Assembly (NCBI GenBank): GCA_027315405.1
Contig: DAHUYB010000040.1
Span: 1-64,000 of the forward strand
DNA from: Gammaproteobacteria bacterium
GTDB lineage: Bacteria > Pseudomonadota > Gammaproteobacteria > Natronospirales > REEB76
Direction of reading: 5' to 3'
DNA length: 64,000 nucleotides
Part shown: positions 56,435 to 64,000 of the stretch, one piece after another
How the letters are laid out: each line of letters starts with the position of its first letter
Position numbering within the stretch: position 1 is the stretch's first letter
Notes under the pieces: generated by a model
What the model was told of the DNA's origin: nothing
What the model saw: only the letters and a program-made list of their open reading frames with translations
The model's database searches: none
Made by a program: the position numbers and the translations under genes

Positions 56435-57664
56435 TGCGATTTCAATGGATCGACGCAACACATTGGCCGAATCGCTCTGCGGGTGTTTCGTAGTTTAGCG
56501 TCTTCCTTGGCCGCTCGTTCAACTGCCTGGCGACCGCGTTCAGTTTGGCCTGTGAGTGAACCGAGAGATCGGTACCCTTGGGGAAGTACTGCCTTAGCAG
56601 CCCGTTGGTATTCTCGTTTGATCCACGCTGCCAAGGGTTCTGCGGGTCGCAGAAGTAGACCTGGACGTCCGTCGCCAGGGTGAACCGTTTGTGGTCGGCC
56701 ATCTCTTTACCCCGATCCCAGGTCAGGGACTTGTAGAGCTCCCGCGGCAGCTTGTGCGCGTGCTGGATGAGCGCGTTGATGACGGTCTCGGTATCCTTGC
56801 TGTCGACCTTCACCAACATGACGTAGCGGGTATGACGCTCGACGAGCGTCGCAATCTGGGTGCGCTGGTTGCCGAACAAGAGGTCGCCTTCCCAGTGCCC
56901 CGGCACGGCTCGGTCTTCGACCGTGGCCGGACGCTCGCGGATCGACACGGCATCTAGGATCCGGCCGTGGTCCTCAGTCTTCTGCGTGTGATGGCGCGAA
57001 CGCCGCATCCCGCGGGTGCGCCGCAAGTGCTGCAAGAGCTCCTTCTTCAAGGCCCCACGGGCCTGGATGAACAGGCTTCGATAGATGGTCTCGTGTGACA
57101 CCTGGTAGTTCCAGTCCTCTGGATAGGTACGCTTCAGCCACCCGGCGATCTGCTCCGGCGACCAGGCCGCCTGCAGCTTGTCCGCCACGCGGCGTGCCAA
57201 GACGCGGTTCCTGGCCAACTTGCAGAGCTTAGGACGGCGCGCGCGTGCCCACGCCGCGTGATCGGCCTCACTCGCTCGGTAGCGCCCCAGGCCACCATTA
57301 CGCCGCAGCTCACGGCTGACCGTCGAGGGCGCGCGCCCCAGGGTGCCTGCGACCCACCGCAGCGAATGTCCCTTCGCCACGGCCCGCGATATCTCTTCAC
57401 GCTCCGCCAAGCTTAGCGCCAATCTCGAACGTCGGCGCACAGGCGGGCGAATACCGCCACTCCTGGCCAAGATGCGTTGGATGGGGCCATGAGGCCGGTC
57501 AAACAGACGCGCTATCTGGTGGAGCGAATCCCCTTGCTGCCAGCGCTCCCACATCACCGCCTTCTGGCCTTCGGTGTAATAGATCCGTGTTCTGTACTTC
57601 ACTTGCAACACCTCCTTCTGCTCGCGCAGAATCTAGCGTGTTGCATCGATCAGTTGAAATCGCA
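56435..57664 (-). mobile_element. Complete IS30-family insertion sequence
   Basis: 1230 bp bounded by 27-bp imperfect inverted repeats (56435-56461 and 57638-57664; gcgatttcaa at the outer ends and gcaacac inside) and a 2-bp GA duplication (56433-56434 and 57665-57666), as IS30 elements make. One transposase gene, apparently intact. Confidence 0.93.
56442..57611 (-). CDS. IS30-family transposase
   Basis: 389 aa. N-terminal HTH_38 region (LSLAEREEISRAVAKGHSLR and APSTVSRELRRNGG), then the rve/DDE core: D in PGHWEGDLLFGNQ, D in LTWDRGKEMADHKRF, and E in RGSNENTNGLLRQYFPKGTD. C-terminal RPRKTLNYETPAERF is the usual IS30 end. Its stop codon lies inside the left inverted repeat. Confidence 0.96.
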   Translation of the reverse strand: MLQVKYRTRIYYTEGQKAVMWERWQQGDSLHQIARLFDRPHGPIQRILARSGGIRPPVRRRSRLALSLAEREEISRAVAKGHSLRWVAGTLGRAPSTVSRELRRNGGLGRYRASEADHAAWARARRPKLCKLARNRVLARRVADKLQAAWSPEQIAGWLKRTYPEDWNYQVSHETIYRSLFIQARGALKKELLQHLRRTRGMRRSRHHTQKTEDHGRILDAVSIRERPATVEDRAVPGHWEGDLLFGNQRTQIATLVERHTRYVMLVKVDSKDTETVINALIQHAHKLPRELYKSLTWDRGKEMADHKRFTLATDVQVYFCDPQNPWQRGSNENTNGLLRQYFPKGTDLSVHSQAKLNAVARQLNERPRKTLNYETPAERFGQCVASIH

Positions 57665-57815
57665 GATCACAGTGGATGGTCCAATGTGCAAACAGACGGA
57701 TGTGCCACGGCAATCAAAATCACCGGCATGCCAATCGCGACGGGATACTGGGGTGGCCGCGCCTGGAATCTGAATCCGCCGGATGCCGCACTCCACCTGA
57801 AGCAGCGCGGCAATG

Positions 57816-57850
57816 AAACCAGCCGATGCCGGGAAAGCATCGGCTGATTT
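57816..57850 (-). terminator. Stem-loop terminator of the WXXGXW-protein gene
   Basis: Perfect 10-bp stem cagccgatgc (57820-57829)/gcatcggctg (57837-57846), 7-nt loop, short T run (gtttc) on the minus side, 17 nt beyond the stop. Confidence 0.7.
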
Positions 57851-57862
57851 CAGATTGCCCGA

Positions 57863-58885
57863 TTAACGGCGAGGCGGCGGCCGACCGCCATCGTTCTTGC
57901 GGTGTGCGGGCGGGGGTTTGGATTCGGGGCGCGGCGTGTGCGGCGCAGGCCTGCCCACGGCGCGATAGTCATTCTGGAAGTTATTCTGCGGCGGTGGTGC
58001 CGTGCGCACCGGCTGCCGATATTCCCGGGGGTTGGGACCGGCGGGCCGCGTGACAGGTACTCGCTGGGGTACCCGTCGGCTCAGGTTCCCATGCTGATTG
58101 CCAGCCCGGTTGCGTGTCGTATTGTGCGCCACCGGCTTATAAACATAGGAGTCCCGTGTCTTGTTCATGCGCACCACGCCCGGGCCGCTGAACTTTCCCG
58201 GCCGGGTGGTGGCGGCAATCTCGGGTCTGCCGCGATTCACGGCAAACCGCTGCGCGGGATTGCTCAGAGCGACGCGCTCTTGGCGCTTTTGCGCGGCCGT
58301 GGCGGGAATATGATGCTCGCGAGCGTAGGCCTCCTGTTGCGGCGTGGCCCGGATCCGGGTGCCGCCGGCGCCGCCGTTGTAGCTGACGCGGTTGATCGTG
58401 GTGTTATTGATCACCGTCTGGTTGTAGGTCGTGTGAATGTCAGTGACATTCACCTGGCTGACGGCGCGATTGTAGTAAAAGTCCCGTCCGCGCCAATAAC
58501 CGCCCTCGTAGCCCTCACCACCATACCCATAGCCGTAGTCAATGTCCCCGTAATAGCCGACCTGCGGACCCCAATAGCCCAGGTGCCATTGATAGAACCC
58601 ACCCTCCCAGCCCCACCAGCCCGGGGTCCAGAGCAGGCCGATGGCCGGCGCCAGCACCCAGGTCCCGGGCACCCAGTAATAACCATACGGGCCGTAGGCC
58701 CAATAGCCGGGAGTCCAGATATAACCGGCCGCCGGGGCGTAGGGCTGCGGATAATAGGGCAGCGGCGGTGGCCCGAAATTAACCGTCATACCGACGCTGA
58801 CCTGGGCGGAACCGGAGATGGGCAGCGCCAGCAGGGGTCCGGCCAGCGCCGTGGCAATAATCAGTGCGGTGGTGATGCGTTTCAT
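57863..58885 (-). CDS. Secreted WXXGXW (YXWGXW)-repeat protein
   Basis: 340 aa. Signal peptide (MKRITTALIIATALAGPLLA), then repeats of the type YIWTPGYWAYGPYGYYWVPG, TWVLAPAIGLLWTPGWWGWE, and GFYQWHLGYWGPQVGYYGDI; a Gly/Tyr-rich stretch, an Asn/Thr segment (NVTDIHTTYNQTVINNTTIN) and a basic Pro/Arg/Gln-rich tail. The repeat is known from many proteobacterial envelope proteins of uncertain role. Single gene. Confidence 0.85.
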   Translation of the reverse strand: MKRITTALIIATALAGPLLALPISGSAQVSVGMTVNFGPPPLPYYPQPYAPAAGYIWTPGYWAYGPYGYYWVPGTWVLAPAIGLLWTPGWWGWEGGFYQWHLGYWGPQVGYYGDIDYGYGYGGEGYEGGYWRGRDFYYNRAVSQVNVTDIHTTYNQTVINNTTINRVSYNGGAGGTRIRATPQQEAYAREHHIPATAAQKRQERVALSNPAQRFAVNRGRPEIAATTRPGKFSGPGVVRMNKTRDSYVYKPVAHNTTRNRAGNQHGNLSRRVPQRVPVTRPAGPNPREYRQPVRTAPPPQNNFQNDYRAVGRPAPHTPRPESKPPPAHRKNDGGRPPPRR

Positions 58886-58975
58886 GGCCTGTCCTCGACT
58901 TTTGCAGCCCTGATACTGCGGAATAACGCCAACTATAGATTAGCGTTGACCGGCCGTATGGCCGTACCGGTAACA

Positions 58976-60928
58976 TTAACCCGAATTAATCCCAGTGCCT
59001 ATATTTTTTTTGAGAAATCTCAAAAGGCGTGTGTAAAAATCGGTCTCATCGTCAATTTTATAGAATCCATGGCCTTCATCCTTATATATGTGAAAGACGT
59101 ACGGCTTATGCAGTGCATCCAGCACAAGTTTTAGCCGGTAAGCCTGTTCCGGATCGACGCGCGTATCCTTCATACCCTGGGCGATAAAAACCGGACGGGT
59201 GATCTTTTTGGCCAAATAGACCGGCGAATAGTTCTCAAGCTGGGTGATGTCGGTTGTCGGATTGCCGATGATGTCGGCCATGTCATCACGGACAAGCTTG
59301 TTAGACTGAACCACACTCGAATCATACAGAAGAGGCAGATCGGTAACGCCGGCGTAGCTGGCCGCGCATTTGTAAAGATTGGGGTAGCGGATCACGCTCA
59401 TAATGGCGGAATATCCGCCGTAACTAGCACCGAATATGCAGATACGGCCCGGATCCACAGGTGATGACTTCAACACGGCCTGCACGACCTGTTCAATATC
59501 GTCTTCTATCTTTCGTCCCCACTGTTTTTTGCCTGCATTTTCGAAAATTTTGCCGCTTCCGCCAGATCCACGGTAATTTACCTTTAATACCGCATAGCCC
59601 CGGCTTACGAGCAGTTGGGTTTCACTGTCGAACCCCGTGGTGTCAAAAATACCTATGGGGCCGCCGTGCGGAATCACAACCATGGGATAGGGTCTCACGC
59701 TCTGGCGCGGCAAGGCCAGAATATAGGTGACAGAAAACCCATCCGGGGTGCGTATGGAAGAGGAATGGACATGCACCATCAGGCCGGGATTGAACCAGGG
59801 TGTAAGTTTGCCAAGCAGCTCCGCCTGCCCGGTTTTCAGATCCACAGCATAATACGATCCTGGATTTGTATCGGATGAAACAAAAACCAGGAGTTCGTGA
59901 TTGTCTCGACTGATATCAATGGGGGCTACGCTATCCTGGGGGAAAGCGGCCTGCAGCGCAGGCATGTAGGCGCGCAAATGCGGATCCAGGATATAGTAAT
60001 GAGGTGCACCCCCCACATCCCATTTAACAGCCGCAACATTTCTTGTAATCCAGTCGTAAATATAGTCGGTAACATCTGCATCATTTCTAGCAAACAGGGC
60101 CTTGGTGAAATCGCCCTTTGCCAGATCGTATTCAAAATACCCGATGGTGTTGCGGCCCAGGTTGCTAAAGACAAACAAGTCCCTGCCGTCACTGCTGATT
60201 GCAGCGGGGTTAAACACCTGATTCTGTGGCACTAGTTTGAATTGTATCCACGCCTTTTTGCCTGTCGCGGCCCAGTAATAGTGCCACTGTCCGCCAGAAT
60301 CCTGTCCACCCTCCAAGATCAGGCGCCCGTTTCCGTCCATTAAGTATTTCGACATGGCAATCGATGAAACCTGGTAGGCGGGCATTTGATTTTCTTCACT
60401 CATCTTGCTCTTGGCGTTATTGATATTGACCTTGTACAGGTAATAACCTTTTCCTTCTTCCCCATAACTATAGCGTGCCACCACCACTTGATCATTATTC
60501 ATGGAAAGCGGATCGACGAATACCGTTCCCTGCTTCCAAATGGAAACATGCGCCGGTGACTTATGGTCATGTATCCCGGTCCATTGAACCGCGATCATGC
60601 GTGTATCGTATTCCCCGACATGATCCGTAAATATCACGGTGTCGTCCGATATCCACTGCAGACCGGAAAAATATTCGACGTGTCCGGCGGTCACAATCAC
60701 GTTCGTGCTGGTCTGTGACCGCAGGTCGATAATGGTCACATATTGGTGATCCTGGTCTTTTCGCGTAAGCGCGGCTACCAGGGTGCCGGATGGATTAAGC
60801 CGTGCATTGAAAAAAGCATATTGCCGGAAATAATCTGAAACCGGCAGCAGGGATTGCGCCGAAGCCGGCGGCGGCAGTACGGCCAGAATAGTTCCGAGGG
60901 CCAGCAGGAAAACTAATCCCCTGAACAT
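58976..60928 (-). CDS. S9 family prolyl-oligopeptidase-type peptidase, secreted
   Basis: 650 aa. Signal peptide (MFRGLVFLLALGTILAVLPP ... ASA). A seven-bladed beta-propeller-like N-terminal half is followed by an alpha/beta hydrolase: VIPHGGPIGIFDT, YRGSGGSGKIFENAGKKQWG, the nucleophile in IFGASYGGYSAI, Asp in GMKDTRVDPEQ, and His in YKDEGHGFYKIDD. Cuts peptides in the periplasm or outside. Cotranscribed with the gene 12 nt upstream. Confidence 0.92.
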   Translation of the reverse strand: MFRGLVFLLALGTILAVLPPPASAQSLLPVSDYFRQYAFFNARLNPSGTLVAALTRKDQDHQYVTIIDLRSQTSTNVIVTAGHVEYFSGLQWISDDTVIFTDHVGEYDTRMIAVQWTGIHDHKSPAHVSIWKQGTVFVDPLSMNNDQVVVARYSYGEEGKGYYLYKVNINNAKSKMSEENQMPAYQVSSIAMSKYLMDGNGRLILEGGQDSGGQWHYYWAATGKKAWIQFKLVPQNQVFNPAAISSDGRDLFVFSNLGRNTIGYFEYDLAKGDFTKALFARNDADVTDYIYDWITRNVAAVKWDVGGAPHYYILDPHLRAYMPALQAAFPQDSVAPIDISRDNHELLVFVSSDTNPGSYYAVDLKTGQAELLGKLTPWFNPGLMVHVHSSSIRTPDGFSVTYILALPRQSVRPYPMVVIPHGGPIGIFDTTGFDSETQLLVSRGYAVLKVNYRGSGGSGKIFENAGKKQWGRKIEDDIEQVVQAVLKSSPVDPGRICIFGASYGGYSAIMSVIRYPNLYKCAASYAGVTDLPLLYDSSVVQSNKLVRDDMADIIGNPTTDITQLENYSPVYLAKKITRPVFIAQGMKDTRVDPEQAYRLKLVLDALHKPYVFHIYKDEGHGFYKIDDETDFYTRLLRFLKKNIGTGINSG

Positions 60929-60940
60929 GTAGTTGCCCCC

Positions 60941-61606
60941 TTAGTGACCGGTTAAATTCGCATAAAACCCGGGAAAAGGATCGTTCCCCGGTCCGACATA
61001 CACCAGTCCGTATTTCCTAATTAATTGCTCTTGTACAGGCGACAACTCATCATGAAGCATGGCAAACCGGTCTATCATATAGACATAATACGATCCCCTG
61101 AAAAACACGAACGCATTGGGAACATCCATGAGCGCCTTGTAGAGACCAGAGCTGACAATCGGCTGAATGACAAAATCACCGGGATAATTAACCCTTCCGG
61201 CAACCAGGTTGAATGCATACTGTTTTTTCTGCCGTGCATTAATCCATAAATAGGTGCGTTGCCACGAGGCGGTTCCAAGATTCACATTGACCCATTGATA
61301 ATGTCCCGCCGGCATGACAATAATCCGCACATCCCTGCCGGCCGGCTGATTCTGCGCCACCAGGTCACCAAATATTTCATCCGGCCGCCGCAGCCTCAGG
61401 GACCTGAAAGGGACCCCCGTATCCACCGAAACCACCAGAAACCCCTCGTCCGGCTTTAATTGCTTATTGAGTAAATTCGTGTCCTGGCCGGCCAACACGC
61501 CGGCTGGGGACAAAAGAGCCAGCAGGAACAGGCCAATATAGATTCTTGACTGCCACTGCGGAGTCGATTCAGGTGGAGGACACCGGAATCCCGTCACGCA
61601 TCTCAT
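60941..61606 (-). CDS. Secreted protein of unknown function, partner of the S9 peptidase
   Basis: 221 aa from ATG 61606; a longer in-frame frame upstream overlaps the GFA gene and is unlikely. A signal-type hydrophobic segment (IYIGLFLLALLSPAGVLA) is followed by GFLVVSVDTGVPFRSLRLRR, PAGHYQWVNVNLGTASWQRT, and FVIQPIVSSGLYKALMDV. No family recognised; beta-rich in appearance. It ends 12 nt before the S9 peptidase and may work with it. Confidence 0.72.
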   Translation of the reverse strand: MRCVTGFRCPPPESTPQWQSRIYIGLFLLALLSPAGVLAGQDTNLLNKQLKPDEGFLVVSVDTGVPFRSLRLRRPDEIFGDLVAQNQPAGRDVRIIVMPAGHYQWVNVNLGTASWQRTYLWINARQKKQYAFNLVAGRVNYPGDFVIQPIVSSGLYKALMDVPNAFVFFRGSYYVYMIDRFAMLHDELSPVQEQLIRKYGLVYVGPGNDPFPGFYANLTGH

Positions 61607-61640
61607 GTTTGAACCGCATGCATCCGCCGGTCGGGGTGGC

Positions 61641-61988
61641 TTAAAGCTTCCGACCGTCGAACTGTTTGATCTTGAGAGTAGAGAGTTCCACGTCTTCGAG
61701 GCAACGCACATTGATGGCCGCCATTTTATGGCCCTTGGAATCGCTGCCTTCACCGAAGGTCGCACTCCCGCAGGTGGAACAAAAGCGGTGTTTGATCCTG
61801 TGTTTGTTGAAGCTGTAGCTGGAGAGAGCCGATTCCGGCGTGCTCAAATGCAAATTTTCCCGCGGCACGAACCACAGCAGGTGCCCGCGGCGGCGGCAGA
61901 TGGAGCAATTGCACTCCGTGACCTCGCCGAGTTCGCCTTCCACCTGGTAGCGGACTTTTCCGCAATGACAGCTGCCTTGGTACGTCAT
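61641..61988 (-). CDS. GFA (glutathione-dependent formaldehyde-activating / CENP-V) family protein
   Basis: 115 aa. Zinc ligands: SCHCGKVRYQV, CNCSICRRRGH and FCSTCGSATFGE. Despite the name most members have no proved enzymatic role. Start is ATG 61988; a hairpin (62014-62048) separates it from the M3 peptidase gene upstream. Confidence 0.88.
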   Translation of the reverse strand: MTYQGSCHCGKVRYQVEGELGEVTECNCSICRRRGHLLWFVPRENLHLSTPESALSSYSFNKHRIKHRFCSTCGSATFGEGSDSKGHKMAAINVRCLEDVELSTLKIKQFDGRKL

Positions 61989-62013
61989 GGCTTTCGCCCC
62001 GCATGCATTTTGT

Positions 62014-62048
62014 CGAGAGCCGGGGCGGCCACACCGGCCCGGCTCTCG
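62014..62048. terminator. Strong stem-loop downstream of the M3 peptidase gene
   Basis: 11-bp stem cgagagccggg (62014-62024)/cccggctctcg (62038-62048). No real T run follows (acaaaat), so termination is only probable. Confidence 0.55.
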
Positions 62049-62058
62049 ACGCTATTGC

Positions 62059-64000
62059 TTAGCCGCCGCTCAAACCGCGGTCCTTGAGCATCGGCCCGAT
62101 CTCGGGATCGTGTCCGTAGAAACTGCGGAACATGGTGGCATAGTCCTCGGTGTTGCCGCGCGACAGAATCAGGTCGCGGAAACGCTGACCGTTGGCGCGG
62201 GTCAGCCCGCCGTGCTGCTCGCACCATTCATAGCCGTCGTCCGCCAGCATCGCGGTCCACAGATACGAGTAGTATCCGGCCTGATAACCGTTGGCCCAGA
62301 TGTGCAGGAAGTAGCTGGAACGGTAGCGCGGCGGCACCGATGGCAGATAGACGTGGGTACGTTCCAGCGCACCGGTTTCGAACTGATCCACGTTCTGCAG
62401 CGGCGCGCTGCCCGGCAGGCTGTGCCACTGCATATCCAGTTCCGCGGCCTCGACCAGCTCCGTCATCTTGTAACCGGCGTTGAAATGCCTGGCGTTGATG
62501 AGCTTGTCCACCAGCTCCTTGGGCATGGGCTTGCCGGTCTTGTAGTTGATGGCGTAATGGGCCAGCACCTTGGGATTGAGCGCCCAGTGCTCGTTGAACT
62601 GCGAGGGAAATTCCACGAAGTCGCGCGCCGTGGCGGTGCCGGACAGACTCGGATATTCCTGATCCGCGAAAAAGCCGTTGAGAGCGTGGCCGAACTCGTG
62701 GAACATGGTCACCACGTCGCCGAAGCTGATGAGCGCGGGCTGACCCGGCGCCGGCTTGGTGAAGTTGCCCACATTGTAGATTACCGGCATCTGGTGCAGC
62801 AGCTTCGATTGCACCACGAAATTGTCCATCCAGGCGCCGCCGGATTTGTTGTCGCGCTTGAAGTAGTCGCAGTAGAACAAGCCCAGCGGCTTGCCGTTGT
62901 AGTCGTACACCTCATAGACGCGCACGTCTTTCTGGTAAACGGGGATGTCGTGGCGCCGCTTGAAAGTCACGCCGTAGAGTTCATGGGCAGCGTAGAACAC
63001 GCCGTCCTCCAGCACACGATAGACCTGGAAATACGGTTTGATCTCCGCTTCATCGAGATTATATTTCTGCTTGCGCAGCTGCTCGGCGTAGAAATTCCAG
63101 TCCCAGGGTTCAAGCTTGAACTTGCCGCCGTCCTTGTCAATGATCTGCTGGAGCTCGGCCGCTTCCTCGGTCGCCCGGTGGGTGGCGGCGGGCGCCAGCT
63201 GGTTTAGGAAAGCGTCGACGTTCGCCGGGGTCTTGGCCATCTGGTCCGTCAGCCGCCAGGCGGCGAAGTCCGGATAGCCGAGGAGCTGCGCCTTCTGCGC
63301 GCGGATCTGCGCGATGCGCGCGATGGTGGTGCGGGTGTCGTCCGGGCCGCCGCGCTCGGTGCGGTTCCAGGACGCGTCGAACAGCTGCTGGCGGGTGGCG
63401 CGGTCGGTGAGCTGCGACAGCAGCGGCTGCTGGGTGGTGTTCTGGAGCGTGATCATCCACTTGCCCTTGAGACCGCGGGCTTTGGCGGCGGCGGCGGCCG
63501 CCTCCAGTTCGGCCTGGGAAAGGCCGGCCAGTTGCGCCTTGTTGCTCACCACCAGTGCGGCCGATTGGGTGCCGGCCAGGAGCTGGTTCATGAATTTTGC
63601 ACTGAGCGTGGCTTGTTCCTCGTTGAGTTTCTTGAGCTTGGCGCGGTCAGCACCGGTGAGCTGGGCGCCCGCATGCACGAACTGCTGGTGGTAATACCAG
63701 ATGAGCCGCCGGGATTCGGGGCTGAGCTTGAGGCGGTCACGCTCCTTATATATAGCCTGCACGCGCTTGAACAATCTGGAATTGAGGAAGATCGCATCAT
63801 TCGCGGCGGCCAGTTGCGGCGCGATTTTCTCCTGCACCTGCTGCAGTGTGGGGTCGGTGTTGGCGGAACTCACGCCGTTGAAGACTCCCATCGCGCGGTT
63901 CAACAGGCGGCCGCTCTGCTCCAGCGCCACCAGGGTGTTATCGAACGTGGGTGGCGCCGGGTTGTCGGCGATCTTCCCGACCTCCGCCAGCTGACGCTGG
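62059..64000 (-). CDS. dcp: M3 family peptidyl-dipeptidase (Dcp-like), 5' end beyond window
   Basis: At least 647 codons; the frame is open to the right edge, with NPAPPTFDNTLVALEQSGRL near the N-terminus, so only the start and probably a signal peptide are missing. The zinc site is MFHEFGHALNGFFADQ (HEXXH) with E in FVEFPSQFNEHW. RYRSSYFLHIWANGYQAGYYSY is the substrate-binding region of M3 enzymes. Removes C-terminal dipeptides. The minor GTG at 63930 is internal. Confidence 0.93.
   Translation of the reverse strand, partial: QRQLAEVGKIADNPAPPTFDNTLVALEQSGRLLNRAMGVFNGVSSANTDPTLQQVQEKIAPQLAAANDAIFLNSRLFKRVQAIYKERDRLKLSPESRRLIWYYHQQFVHAGAQLTGADRAKLKKLNEEQATLSAKFMNQLLAGTQSAALVVSNKAQLAGLSQAELEAAAAAAKARGLKGKWMITLQNTTQQPLLSQLTDRATRQQLFDASWNRTERGGPDDTRTTIARIAQIRAQKAQLLGYPDFAAWRLTDQMAKTPANVDAFLNQLAPAATHRATEEAAELQQIIDKDGGKFKLEPWDWNFYAEQLRKQKYNLDEAEIKPYFQVYRVLEDGVFYAAHELYGVTFKRRHDIPVYQKDVRVYEVYDYNGKPLGLFYCDYFKRDNKSGGAWMDNFVVQSKLLHQMPVIYNVGNFTKPAPGQPALISFGDVVTMFHEFGHALNGFFADQEYPSLSGTATARDFVEFPSQFNEHWALNPKVLAHYAINYKTGKPMPKELVDKLINARHFNAGYKMTELVEAAELDMQWHSLPGSAPLQNVDQFETGALERTHVYLPSVPPRYRSSYFLHIWANGYQAGYYSYLWTAMLADDGYEWCEQHGGLTRANGQRFRDLILSRGNTEDYATMFRSFYGHDPEIGPMLKDRGLSGG

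Noticed and set aside
61987..63207. A 406-codon plus-strand frame opposite the M3 peptidase
   Set aside because: The minus strand shows HEXXH and other M3 motifs; this frame has none.

Overview
This 64 kb window looks like chromosome from a high-GC gammaproteobacterium. The evidence is a fabA-fabB pair for anaerobic-type unsaturated fatty acid synthesis, the gene order ndk-rlmN-pilF-rodZ-hisS-yfgM-bamB, the suhB/trmJ/isc neighbourhood, queA-tgt-yajC-secD-secF, and xerD-dsbC. Type IV pilus (PilF) and T2SS-like (GspC) traces fit free-living lineages near the Chromatiales/Xanthomonadales. I cannot name a genus from sequence reading alone.

Layout. 1-6.5 kb: the 5' part of a giant secreted SpvB/FG-GAP/YD-repeat (RHS, Tc-toxin-B-like) protein on the minus strand. 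It carries an inserted PKD domain and about three fibronectin-III-like domains, and six tandem Shine-Dalgarno-like 8-mers lie just before its start. 6.9-7.5 kb: a frameshifted GspC-like gene. 7.6-14 kb: the ndk-to-bamB housekeeping operon, lacking ispG and der at their usual places. 14.2-18.1 kb: an isc-type operon with two tandem cysteine desulfurases and an IscU-like protein that has lost two of three cluster-ligand cysteines. 18.2-19 kb: suhB. 19-19.6 kb: palindromic REP-like repeats and a terminator. 19.6-25.2 kb: queA-tgt-yajC-secDF. 25.2-27 kb: fabA-fabB. 27.3-29.3 kb: a tyrosine-decarboxylase-type PLP enzyme. 29.46 kb: tRNA-Leu(CAA).

29.6-50.5 kb is the accessory heart of the window: a Wzx/Wzy-type exopolysaccharide or capsule locus. 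All its genes lie on the minus strand: wzi, wzb-wza-wzc, wzx, a GT2, wzy, a GT4, the UDP-L-FucNAc pathway fnlB-fnlA-fnlC, a WbuB-like L-FucNAc transferase, WecA, a WbaP/WcaJ remnant and galE. Its middle (about 36.7-42 kb) is strikingly AT-rich. A broken AbiEii-type nucleotidyltransferase and a DinJ-YafQ toxin-antitoxin pair lie between wzb and wzi. The 3' end of tRNA-Leu recurs exactly (25 bp) at 50451-50475, so about 21 kb containing the whole locus is bracketed by a tRNA-derived direct repeat. Together with the decayed initiating transferase and wzi/wzb fragments, this suggests an island or a replaced serotype-like cassette. From the genes I infer a repeat unit beginning GlcNAc-PP-undecaprenol (WecA) followed by L-FucNAc (WbuB), with two further glycosyltransferases, Wzx export, Wzy polymerisation, Wzc/Wzb length control, Wza export and Wzi surface attachment.

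50.5-64 kb: Zn-ribbon NUDIX hydrolase, 7Fe ferredoxin, pseudoazurin, xerD-dsbC, a PlsC-type acyltransferase and an MFS transporter. A complete IS30-family insertion (with inverted repeats and a 2-bp target duplication) interrupts a small membrane ORF. It is followed by a WXXGXW-repeat secreted protein, an S9 peptidase with a secreted partner, a GFA-family protein and a 5'-truncated M3 peptidase running off the right edge. No CRISPR array, rRNA or phage was seen.
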